NCBI GenBank assembly: GCA_002104945.1
Contig: MCFH01000015.1
Coordinates: 166,501-230,500, forward strand
DNA length: 64,000 bases
Origin: Piromyces finnis
Taxonomy: Eukaryota; Neocallimastigomycota; Neocallimastigomycetes; Neocallimastigales; Neocallimastigaceae
Direction: 5' to 3'
Shown: positions 11,733 through 24,160 of the stretch, one piece after another
How the letters are laid out: each line of letters starts with the position of its first letter
Numbering within the stretch: the stretch's first letter is position 1
Made by a program: the position numbers and the translations under genes
The notes under the pieces: generated by a model
Seen by the model: the letters and a program-made list of their open reading frames with translations, nothing else
What the model was told of the DNA's origin: nothing
The model's database searches: none

Positions 11733-14700
11733 AAATAAGTATTATAATTAAGAAAATAAAAATTGAAGGATTATTCTAATTTATATAATTTATCCTAATA
11801 AATAAAGTATTTTACATACTAAATTTTTAGTAATATAAAGAGAAAAGCATCTTGTCTTTGTTCTTTCATGTGTTAATGAGTTAATATAATAAGCATTGAA
11901 ATACATGCCAACAAGTATGAGAATTAAAAACTCATAACCCCCTATGTATAATATTTATTATTTAATATTATAATTTTTATTTCATTATAAAGAAACTTGT
12001 ATTCATAGTGATATATGTGTATATATGGATTTTGATATACTTGCCTCCTTTTATGATGGAAACATTTCTATTGATAAAAACAGCAATAATCAAAATTGTA
12101 GAAATTAAATACAAAATATGGGAAATAATTCTATATAATATATCCTTTGCATGACTTCTTGCAACTTTATAATGCTCATTACAATATAAACCGGTATATG
12201 TAGTGGATGAACAATCACATACATTATCATTGATACATCTTCCAGAATTACAAGATGGGTCGCATTTTGGTTTATAACTATAAAGAAAATAAGAATAAAA
12301 AATACAAGAATAAATTTAGCTTATTTATTTCCTAAAATATCAATGATACAAAAATATATATTTTTTATTTATAAATAAAAAAAAATACCATGATTTTAAA
12401 AACTTATGTTCTTTTACTTGATATATATTTTCTGTTTCATTACATTCGATAATTTTAAAATCCATCGATATTTTATTATTTGAAAATTTTGAATAAACAC
12501 CTATAATAATAAAATTAATAAATTAATATACAATATATATATATAATAATATATGTAAGTTAATTTAAAGTTAGAAAGAAATAATTACCAAAGGTTAATA
12601 ATTCAAAAGTGAATTTATATTCTCCTGGAAACCCTACAACTAATTGAATTGCAATTTTTTTTTTTTTTATTATCAATTATTATAATTATATTGATTACAT
12701 AAATATAATTAATATAATAAATATAATATATGTATATTAATGTATATTATTAATAATATAATTCTATATAACTCTATATACTTTGAATGTTATTAATATA
12801 GCATTTATCTTCCCAACAATAACCATGACTTTGTCCTACAATATCAGCATTACCACTATTTCCATATTTATCTGTAACTTTAACTTCAAAATAAGCTAAA
12901 TCATCCATTATTAATTCATCAATACTACTACCAAAAGATAATTCTTTTGCAATAAAATAATTAAAATAATTTGGTAAATAAATTTATTTTATTAACAACG
13001 TTATTAATCAATTTATAATAAACTTACGGTTGTTATAATCATCATATATATTAACTTTTTAGTTCATTACAAAAAATATATAATTTTTTAAATGTTAGTA
13101 TATATAGCCTACATTCAGTCATTATAAATAATGATAACAATATTTTTTTATCCAAAATAAAAAATAATTACTTATAATAAATTGAATAATTAATGTTCCT
13201 GATACTATTTCATTTATTATATAAGAATCATCATGAAATGCAAGACGTGTTGGATTTGTTGAAAATGTATTTGGGATAGCTTTATATTGTTGTAATATAA
13301 AATAACCTTCATTGAAATGAAATAAAGGTTCCGATACTTTATTTAATGAATAGGCAATATGACCTAGATAAAAAGAAGAATAATTAAATATGTTTTATAT
13401 ATATATTAAATATATTAAATACATTTCTCCAATTTAATATACTAGTTATCATTATTATCATTATTTAAATATATAAAATTAGGATACTATTAAGATATAT
13501 AAAATAATATTCTTTTTTTTTTTACCAAAACTTGATGTATTATTAAAGAATTCACAATTAGTAAAATTAACATTTTTACTTGTAGATTCTTCAATAGAAT
13601 ATATAATACCACCATATTTTAATGAATGATTATTTTGAAACTTTGAATTTCTAAAAAATATTCCATAATTTCCACTATTAGTTTTCAATATATTCAAAAT
13701 ACTTCCTTTAACACTTTCTACATTATTAAATAATGAGTTGTCTATCTCGAAAAAACCATAAGCATTATTATCATTACTAAAACTAAAAATTCCATTTTCC
13801 AAAAATGAGTTTTCTACTGTTAAATTTTTTATTGTTGAATGTACTTTAGAATAATTACTAAATCCTCTAACTAAAAAAAAAAATATTTAAAAATAAAATA
13901 GATAGAAATTTTGTAGAAAATCGAAAAAACATCACCTTAATATAAATATTGATATTATGAATAGTATAGTATAATATTTACAATAATAATAATAATAATA
14001 ATGTTATTTTTATATATTTACTTCCATATAAGTTACTGATAGTTATATTTTCAAAAAGCAATGTTGACTCCCCAACAAGATTTCCAATGGAGGAATCTCT
14101 CATTCCTATATTTGATTGACCCTTTTCACATCCTTTTAGTGAATTTCTGAAACATGAATGAATATTATCAAACTAATTTTATTTTATACAGTTTATATGA
14201 TATTATTATGTATCAGTAATAAGGCATAGATATTTATATTTCAAATATTATCTTGAATAAAATAAATATTTATATATTTATATATATGTAAAATGATATA
14301 TAATTACATTTGAATTTGTAATTTCAACTTTTGAGCCTAACATATATATTATTGCTAAAAAAAATAGAAAATAGAAATTTTTAATATATACTATTTTCAT
14401 CTATTTTAAGTTAAAGAAAAAAAATAGAATTATCAATAAAAAATACCTCCAAGAGAATAAACATTTTTAATATTTGCATTATTTATTTTTAATGTAACTA
14501 TCAAAATTGTAAATAAAAATTATTAATTTTATTGTATTCTTCAAAACTTGTTATTATTATCAATTGATTATTGTTAATGATATCTATTAAATAAAAAAAA
14601 ATACCTGAATCTTTTTCCATTACTTCATTATCAAAAAATGCTGAAGGGATTTTGGAATTAAAACCATCAACATATAAATTATTAATTTCTAAATTTGTTA

Positions 14701-15625
14701 GGTCAAATTGAGTAAGAAAACTATTTTTTTTAATTATAAAAGTGTTATTAACAAAGTATTTAGGAAAAAAAATAATAATTATTTATATAATATAATTATT
14801 TTTTCTAAAAATATTAAACTATACCTAACGTAATATCCTCCAGAATTAATAACCTTAACACTAACGGAATAAAAGAAAAGTATAATAAAATAGAATTATT
14901 GTTATATTATTATTTTTAATTTGAATAATAAGGAATCATTTTCTATTTTTATATAAACAGTTTATATTGTACTTTGAAAGTTTCATATGAACACCAGAAC
15001 TTAACCATAATAAAATGGAAGAACTTCGAATAGATGCTTGATATGAATCCTTTATAACGACTGTATCAATTGTAACAACGAGATTATTATTATTAACACA
15101 ATTGAAGAATAATGCACCAATTCCATTACCATAAATATTACTTAAATTGATATTTCTATGTAGAATATTATTTAAATTAATTTAATTTTTATTATTTTTT
15201 TTATGATTTTAAACTAATATTAATAGTAACTTATTTATACTTCATTGATATTTTTGAATCTTCGTTAATGAAAAATAAACTACCGTCTGTTATATAAGAA
15301 TTAATATTTTCACAATATATATCTTCAATGGTTATATCAATATATCCTAAAAGACTAAATACATTTATTTTACCTTATTATTATTATTATTAAAAATAAA
15401 TAGTAAATCATATTATTACTACTTACCCTAAAAAATGACCTCTACTAAGCTGATTCTTTCTAGCATATACATTTTTTAATGTATTGTTTTTAATAAATGA
15501 TATACTATTATCAATTTTTTCTGAATATATATACATGGCACTTCCCTTTTTATAAATAAAAATAATAATAATAACAAATTTATATATCACCATTAAATAA
15601 GTAATTTATTTATATATAATAATAT

Positions 15626-15665
<40 letters not shown>

Positions 15666-16721
15666 GAAATATTTACAGATCCTTCGGCGGTTGTATTTAC
15701 AAATAATAAATTTTCTAGAAAGGATCTTCTAGCTCTATATAAACTTATAGAACCACCAATTTCAGTTGTATAATTATCAAGGAAAATTGTATTTTTAACA
15801 GATACTTTATCACAGAAATAACAATTAAAACTTCCATCCCTTTTTTTTTAAATATTATATAATAAAAAACTATTATTATAAAAATTAAAATGATTCTATT
15901 TATAATTACTTGTCTTTTTTTTTTAATATATGAAAAGATTTTGAAAAAAAAAACTAAACAATATGATCATACCTCACATTATTATAACAATCTTTTATTT
16001 CTGAATTCTTAATATTTATTTCAGAAACAAAATAGGCAATAATACCTCTACTTGTATAACCCCCCTTAAATATTGAGTTTTTTATGTCAATTATTCCGTA
16101 TTCATCCCTATCATTTGTTACATATATCTCACCATTTTCTTTATTTGATATATACAAACAACTAATTAATAAATTTTGGCTACCATTAAACTTACTATCA
16201 GTTATTTGTAAATTTATTGAATCAGCTCTTAAAAGATAATTTATAGGTGAATTTGGAGTATTAAAATTTGAATTGGTAATTGTAAATACATTCTTTGTTA
16301 TAGAATTCATATTTACTTCAACAAATCCTGTCATATTCACATTATATAGATTAACTTGTTGATTATTATCAAAATAAAATACAGATCCATCGGATTCAAT
16401 TGTTATATCCATTATTTCAATATTATTAACATGTTTACCAAAAAATATACCACTATTTTTCGAATTAAATATTATTTTAGAATTTATAGTCACACCTGTG
16501 ATTGCTATTTTTGATATGGTATCACCAACCCTTATAAAATCAGAATCATTCAATTCTATTTCATTCACAACATTTATTATAATATCATTGTCATCATTAT
16601 CACTGTGTTGGTCTCGAAATATATCTTTAAATTCGGATGCATTGTTTATTTCTATAGTTTTAGTAAATACTTTTAAAAAATTACATAATAAAAGTACATA
16701 CGATATATATAAAATATTCAT
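10663..16721 (-). CDS. Beta-helix/EGF-like/7TM class C receptor-like protein A
   Basis: Predicted cell-surface receptor of 1191 residues. Exons: 16721-15973, 15839-15677, 15545-15427, 15354-15241, 15155-14973, 14860-14825, 14720-14605, 14497-14447, 14354-14308, 14172-14022, 13870-13526, 13363-13172, 13054-13028, 12943-12782, 12639-12589, 12500-12389, 12277-12045, 11941-11820, 11616-11561, 11437-11246, 11127-11046, 10935-10663. All phases join openly. A signal peptide (about 1-20) is followed by about 800 residues of N-rich right-handed beta-helix-like repeats (NSxF-N-GG patterns). A Cys-rich EGF-like module with CDPSCNSGRC and CINDNVCDC sits at about 873-905. Seven hydrophobic segments follow (about 919-1165). 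GSILVKTLRI at TM3, LAYSIRYVNENFKE at TM5 and a Cys pair before TM3 and TM5 resemble GABA-B-type class C receptors. Ligand unknown; a plant-polysaccharide sensor is speculation. The intron after exon 17 uses a GC donor. Confidence 0.85.
11669..11731. repeat. TTA/ATT trinucleotide microsatellite in receptor A intron 18
   Basis: A run of TTA/ATT units lies in the intron between exons 18 and 19 of receptor A and does not touch coding sequence. Confidence 0.8.
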
Positions 16722-17399
16722 GTCTTGTTTTTAAATAGTTATTATTGTATAAGGTTTCTTCTCTTTATATAAATATATATATTACTTTCTCTTCATTTAT
16801 TTTTTATTGTTTAAAATATATTTTGTTGTTAATTTATTAAAATTATTAACATTCCATTTAAATACTATTTATCTGAAAAAAGAATTTCTAAATATAAACT
16901 TTGCATTTTTTTTGGTATAAATCCCTTTAATTAATTATACTTTTTAAAATTATTTAGATTTATTAATTGTTATATACTTTTCATTAATATTTAAAATTCA
17001 GAAAAAAAATTTTTTTTAAACTTTGATATTATTGAAATGCCAACAGCATTAATTCAATCTTTAAATATTTATTTATATTTATAATTGTAAAGTTTTTATT
17101 ATTATTATTATTTTTTTTATTATTATGCTTATTTTAAGGTAATCTAGATTGGATAAGAATTAATTTAAAAAAGCGAAATACATTTTTATTTCATAATAAT
17201 AAAAATGATATTTGATTATTTTTAATAAGATATTAGAGATAGCATACAGTTCTCTATTTTCAAACAATAATAATATTTAAAAAATAAAAAAGACAATACA
17301 TATAATAAAAAACTGAACATTATATTATTAAATTAAGGAAAATAAAATATTATAAATTATTTAATTTCTATTTATATTGAGTTTTGTTTTGTTTTGTTT
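16722..17399. promoter_or_regulatory. Spacer between tandem receptors; promoter region of receptor A
   Basis: About 680 bp of AT-rich DNA without a reading frame. It lies 3' of receptor B and 5' of receptor A, so it should hold the terminator of one and the promoter of the other. I recognise no specific motif. Confidence 0.4.
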
Positions 17400-20300
17400 T
17401 TAACTCAATCCACTTCTTCTTGGGTATTGTTTAACAAATACTGATCCAATATTTCTACTTCTTTCTCTTTTATTTTGATGTGCCACTGCATAAAACTTTT
17501 GAATATATAGGAAATATAATACAACTAATGAAGATAAAGATGTAACTAAAACCCCTACTGAATCTTTAAAAAATAGAGTAAGATCATCGATATGATCAAC
17601 AATTTCTGAAAATAGCGAAAGTACAGTGTAGATATAAACTGGTACAGCAAGTTGCTAATTAAAGCATTAATAAAAAAATATTATTATTATTAGTATTATT
17701 AGTATTAATAGTAGTAGTATTAGTAATATTAGTAGTAGTATATATATTATAAATATTAATTATATACCTCTTTAAAATTGTCATTAACATATCTAATAGA
17801 GTATGCTAATATTACTCCAACAATTAAAATACTAGTATTAAATACAAAACTATAGTTAAAAAATGTTTAAATATTTGATTTGTTAATATATATCCTTCTT
17901 TTATCATATAAAACATAGCTATTAGTTTATATAATTTTTTTTTTTTTCATTTTATAAATATACCTAAATATTTTTGTATTTGGAAATTGACAATCATAAA
18001 ATTCTTTTTCATCTTTAGTATATTGAGCATTACAAGAAATTTTATCGAAACATATCCAGAGGAATAATAACATTACATGGAATAAAAATATTGATGCAAT
18101 AATTAAATACATTTTATATAGTTTAAAGCTTGTTGAATGCCTAACATGTTTAAATCTGTATTATAATAACAAATATATATATTTATTTATTTATTAGAGT
18201 ATATTTTAAATAGTTTTGTTGCTATTTGTAGTAATTGTTAATAGTAAACGCTAAATTTTATATTAACTTTTATTATATTTACATGATATAAATTCTAAGA
18301 GTTTTTACTAAGATTGAACCAAAAACCAGTGCAAAACCCTAATATTATACGTTTAAGTATATTATTTGAATGTGTATTTTTTATTATTGAAATAATGAAT
18401 AATGAATAATTAATAACAATTAGGATGATGATGAAATGCTAATAATTACAGTAATAATAATAACTGTAATAGTAGTAATATATATTACCATATTTCTCAT
18501 AGCATACATTAAAACACAACGTTTTACATTCAATCTCTCTTTTGATAAAAATATAATATATCCACAATTATAAGTGATTCCAACAAGAATAATAATCAAA
18601 AACTCAAAACCACCTTAAATATATAAATAATAATATTATTAATCATTAATTATTAAAAAAAAAGGATTGTTAATAATAATGTACTATGAATAAATTACCT
18701 CCTTTAATAATTGAAGCATTTTTATATACTAATAATAATGCGAGACATATCATTGTTATTACAAATAATACAATGGCAATGATTTGGTATAGATCATACA
18801 TAAATATGTTTCTCTCCAATTTGTAATATTCATTACAATGCAATCCAGTATATGGAGTATTACTACAATCACATACATTATCATTTATACAATTACCAGA
18901 ATTGCATGAAGGATCACAATGTGGTGTATAACTTTATAATAAATTATTTGAATAATATAATAATAATATGATAATGATAATGATTTATTATTTGCTCGTA
19001 TAAAAAAGAAATTAAAAAAATTATAATTTTTTTTTACATAGAAAATTTCATTAAAAAACTTACCATGATTTTAATACTGAATGATCTTTAGTTTGATAAA
19101 TATATTTAGACTCATCACATTCTTTAATAGTAACATCTAAAGATACTTCATTATCATCAAATTCACTATATGATCCTATTATTTTTAAATTTTTAAATTA
19201 AAATAAAATTTAAAATTACATTAGTAAATATTAAAAAACTTCAAAATAACTATAAAAATTATTTTATATATATTTCTAAAAATTAAAATTTACCATATGT
19301 TAAAAGTTTTAACTTAAATACATAATTTCCAGGATTACCAACAACTTCAAATTAAAAAAAGAAAAAAATAGTATTATTTAATCATTCTATATTTTTAAAA
19401 CTGGTTATTAAAAAAAGGGTATCTCTATTTATATATATATGATATGTATATACTTTTTATATTATTTATAGAACATGCATCTTCCCAACAGTATTCTTGA
19501 GTTTGCCCAAATAATACAACATTATCCTTTTTTCCTTCTGTATCCTCTATTTCAACTTTAAAGAAAACTAATTCATCAATATTTAATTTATCAACATTAC
19601 TTCCAAATGAGAATTCTATTTAATTGGTAGTTTTTTATGAAATATTCATTTATAGAGAATATATTTATTAATTTAAAATTGATGCTTAGAATATAATATA
19701 TAATAATAATAATAATAATCATGGCAACTATTTTTTAACTTACTGCTTCCATAATCATCATATATATTGACTAGTAAATACAATAAAATCATATTATTTA
19801 TATAATTTTTATTATTTTTTATTTTATAATTATTATTATTATTTACGGTTGTTGTTGTTATTATTGTTGGTGTTGTTGGTGTTGTTGTTGAGTTAAAATT
19901 ATAATAAATTAATATTCAATTTTATGATTTTTGAAAAATAAAAATTATAAAATGAAAATGTATTTTTAATAGTATGTGTTTTACCAATAATATCATCATG
20001 AATAATATCCCCAGATAATATATCATTAATTTTATTGGAATCTTCATTAATAACAAGTTTTGATGGATTTGTTACAAATGTGTTTTTTATTGATTTTAGT
20101 TGACTTAATTTTGATGTATCATTATAAACAAAAATTGGCTCGGAATCTATGTTTAATGAATATGCCAAATTACCTGAAATAATTATGAAATATATATTAA
20201 TAATTTAAAAAAAAAAAAATAATTAATAGAAAATATTAACAATTCTTTCTTTATATTTTTATTATCGAAAAAAAAAAATCTTTCATTTTTTTTTAATCTT

Positions 20301-23300
20301 TGTACTCCTAAACATAATAATTAAAAAAAATTTACCAAATTCAGCAGTATTATTATAAAATTCACAGTTTTCAAAAATAACCCTTTCCTTTACAGAAGAA
20401 TGAATAGAAAAAATTACACCACCATATAACTCAGCAGCATTATTATAAAAAAATGAATCATAAAATACTATTAAATAGTTAGCATTTTCAACATCCTCGA
20501 CATGTATAACACCTCCTTTTAATGACCTGTTGTTATTAAATGTTGAATTCCTGATATTAAAAGTTCCATAAAAATAATCTTTAGATGAAAATTTAAATAT
20601 TCCACTTTCTTCATAAATATTACTAAAATTTGAATTTTTAATATTTGTTGTCGAATATCTGGAATTATAAAAGCATGTTTCTTTATATATATATATATAT
20701 TAATATATAATATAAAGTAATAATATTATTTAAGTGACCAACAATCAATCAATTTAATATACCTCCATAAACGTTATTAAATAAAACATCTTCCATAATT
20801 AATGTTGAACGACTATAGAGCTGTGCAATAGATGATCGATCAAGTTCTGAAATACTATCCTTATTTACAGCACATTCTTTGTTTTTATAACATAAATGAA
20901 TATTTTCAAACTATGAAAAATATATTTAATATATTTTATATCCATAAAATATTAATTATAGATAAATAATAATAATTATTTTGGTCTTTACTGTTGAATC
21001 TTTAATAAAACATCTCGTTTCTTGCAATAATATTAATGCTAATTATTTTATTTTATATTAATATTTTAAATTAATCTATATAAATAAAATGTTTTTATAC
21101 GTAATACTTATTTTTTACATTATTCTTATAATAGTTACCTCCATTTGAATTAATATTTTTTACAGTACTATTATATATTTCTAATGTATCTATTTATATC
21201 AATTGTTTTATTTTAATTAGGTATGAAGTAATAAAAGATTTTTGTTGCTAATAACATTTATAAAATGAAAATGACTATATACTTTGACTGTTATCATGTC
21301 CATCATTTAAAAAAAAAGGATAGGTAATCTTGGAGTTAAATCCATCAACAATCATATTTTTAAATATCCCTATAGCATTATTTTGTAGAGATATAAAACT
21401 ATTATATATATAATAAATTATTATTTCTAATAAAAAATAGGTTTAATAATTAATATATAATTGATAATTACCTGGTATAATCCCCACCTATATTTTTTAT
21501 ATTAAGACTGTAATAAAATATATATATTTAGTCATCAGAATTCTATATATATTAATAAATATTATAGTAGATATAGAAATGTCTACTTTGTTCCAACAAA
21601 TCGTCCACCATTTATCCATAATAATACAGCTGTATTTTGATACGATTTAATATATGAATCACTAAAATTAAGGTTTTCCACCATAATTCTAACGTTATTT
21701 GTATTAACAGTATTAATAAATAATGCACCAACACCATTTCCATAAATTTTTTTTATATATGCATTACTATTTTTAAAAAAAAAAAAATTATTATTATAAA
21801 TTTTCAATATTATTCATAGTGATAAAATCTTTTTTTTTTTTTATTTTTCTTACTATATATTTATATCAATATCTTCATTTAAGAATATTAATGGACCATC
21901 TGACGTGTATGAATTTATATTTTCACAATATAAATTATCAATATTAATTGTAATATATCCATATGTACTAAATTCATTAATAATATATTATTATATTAAT
22001 TAATAATAGTTTAATCATATCATTATTAAAATTAAAAAAAATATATATTATTAATAGTAATTATACTGTTTGAATTATAAGTATATATATATATATATAT
22101 TTACCTTATTGCATGGCCTCTACTAATACTTGAAGTAGTAGAATAAATATCTTTAAAAGTAACATTTCTTAAACTAGAAACACCATGATCTATTCTCTCT
22201 GAATGGAAAAAGATACCACCACCCTTCATTTTAATATAGGATTAATTTTTAATAAAAATTTACATGATATAGAAAAATAAAAATACAGTATTATAATTAT
22301 ATTTTTTTTTATTATTATTTTTTTTTTTTTTTGTTCTTTTTATAAATTTATATTGATATATTTTAAATATAAATATTATTAATAATACTGTTGAATAGGC
22401 TGTTGAATTAATAAATGTTAAATTTTCTAAACTTGATACCAATGCTTTATATAAATATAATGATGCCCCATTAGTTTGTGAATAATTATCATGAAATAGT
22501 ACATCATTAATAATAATATCATTGCATTTATTTATATTAATACATCCACCTCTACAAAAAAAAATCAATAAAATTATAGTTAATAATATTATTTTTCTCA
22601 TCGACATTTATAATTATTTTAAAACTATTAATTATACTATATTTTTAATAATAATGAAATAATTAATATAAATTTTTTTATGTACAATTCATTTTTTCCA
22701 AACGACTCTTTCATTTCCGAATTGGAAAACCGAATTTCTTTAACACTATTAACATCTAAAAATTTTGTTTCGTATCCTCCTGAAAATAAAGTATTTGTTA
22801 AATGAAATTTTCCTGAAGCTAAAAATTCTTTTTCATTCCTCATAAGAATTACCCCCTTAAGTAAATTTTTATTTCCATAAAATTGAGTATGATCGATATA
22901 TAAATTTGATTGATAAAATTCCATTAAAAAACTTTTTTTAATTTCTGGAGGATTAATCCTTGAATTAGTAATAGTCACATTATTCTCTTTAGTTGAAGTC
23001 ATATTAAAAATATACGATCCATCATCTATAATAACATTTTCAAACTTTATATTTTCATTATTATTAAACAACATCGAAGATATTAATGTAATATCCAATA
23101 TATTAATTTCCTGAATATTTTTATCAAAATATAGACCTCCATTTTGATGAGTAAAAGTAAGTTTGGATTTTGATAATGATTCTCCTTTTATAGTTATTTT
23201 CGATATAGAACTGTTAATATTCAATTTTTCTATATCATTTACAATAATGTTATTTTTAATATTAATTTTTATCTCATCACTTGTTTTTTTTGAAAGTGCA

Positions 23301-23413
23301 TCTTTGAATTGATTTTCTGTTGTTACATCTATAAATTTTTCAGCATAGATTGATTTTATTGCTAGGTTAAAATATAAAATATAGATTAAAAAAATCCTTA
23401 CCACTGAAAACAT
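17400..23413 (-). CDS. Beta-helix/EGF-like/7TM class C receptor-like protein B
   Basis: Tandem paralogue of receptor A, 1176 residues. Exons: 23413-22686, 22551-22389, 22223-22105, 21967-21854, 21766-21587, 21507-21472, 21398-21283, 21189-21139, 21038-20992, 20910-20763, 20680-20336, 20173-19985, 19770-19744, 19615-19454, 19344-19294, 19175-19064, 18931-18699, 18613-18489, 18338-18283, 18155-17964, 17849-17768, 17654-17400. It has a signal peptide ending near SIYA, then the beta-helix-like ectodomain. The EGF-like module contains CDPSCNSGNC and CINDNVCDC at about residue 863. The seven membrane segments carry GSILVKTLRI, LAYSIRYVNDNFKE and a Cys pair before TM3 and TM5. The cytoplasmic tail is basic (RERSRN, PRRSGLS). 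Fifteen exons have exactly the same length as in receptor A and all phases agree, which strongly supports both models. The membrane half and EGF module are far better conserved than the ectodomain. Function is inferred only. Confidence 0.87.
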
Positions 23414-24160
23414 ATTTTATTCAATAGGTTAATTATTGTTATTTATATTACTTAATGGATTGAATTTAAATATAAAATTGGAAGTAATAATAATGTATAT
23501 ATAATTTTTTTTTTTTTTTATGTCAATGGGTATTCATAAATTTATAAAAAAAAAAACTTAACAACTAATATATCAAGTATTTATATATATTATGTAACAG
23601 CAAATATGTTCTCATTAATAAAAAAAAAATCAAAAAGGAAAATAAAATGAATATAAATAAATTATTAATAATAAATAATCATTACAATAATTTTAATACT
23701 TTTAATTATTATTTAATTTTCTATTAACTAATAAAAAAAAAAAAAAAGATAAAATCTTTTTACAAATTATAATTTTTAATTTTTATAAAATATTAATCCT
23801 TTTCTTATTATTGAATTTTTTTTTTTTTTCTTTTTGTTTTCTGTAATTTTATTTGGTTTATCTGTTTATTTTTTCCTTTTTTTAATGTATACATAACTTT
23901 TTTTTTTATAAAAAAAATAAACTTTATAAATTAATATTATTTAATTCTTTAAAATTTTAAATAATACTAAATGTTCTCTATAAGGATTATGGAAAAAACA
24001 AAAAAAAAAATAAATAAGTAACTAGATAACGAATAAAAAAATTATGAAAAATAAGGTTATTTTAAATGAAAACTTTAATTTTCAAAAATAAAACTGTAAA
24101 CGTAGAAAAAATTTTTAATTTTTTTTTTTTTAAAAATTATAATAATCTTATTTCAATGAA
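23414..24160. promoter_or_regulatory. Spacer between fungalysin and receptor B; promoter region of receptor B
   Basis: About 750 bp of A/T homopolymer-rich DNA with no reading frame. Both flanking genes run on the minus strand, so it holds the 3' end of the peptidase gene's upstream neighbour context and the receptor B promoter. No motif is recognised. Confidence 0.35.

Noticed and set aside
19899-20168. 89-codon frame in receptor B
   Set aside because: It is exon 12 reading through its donor at 19984; the paralogue supports splicing there.
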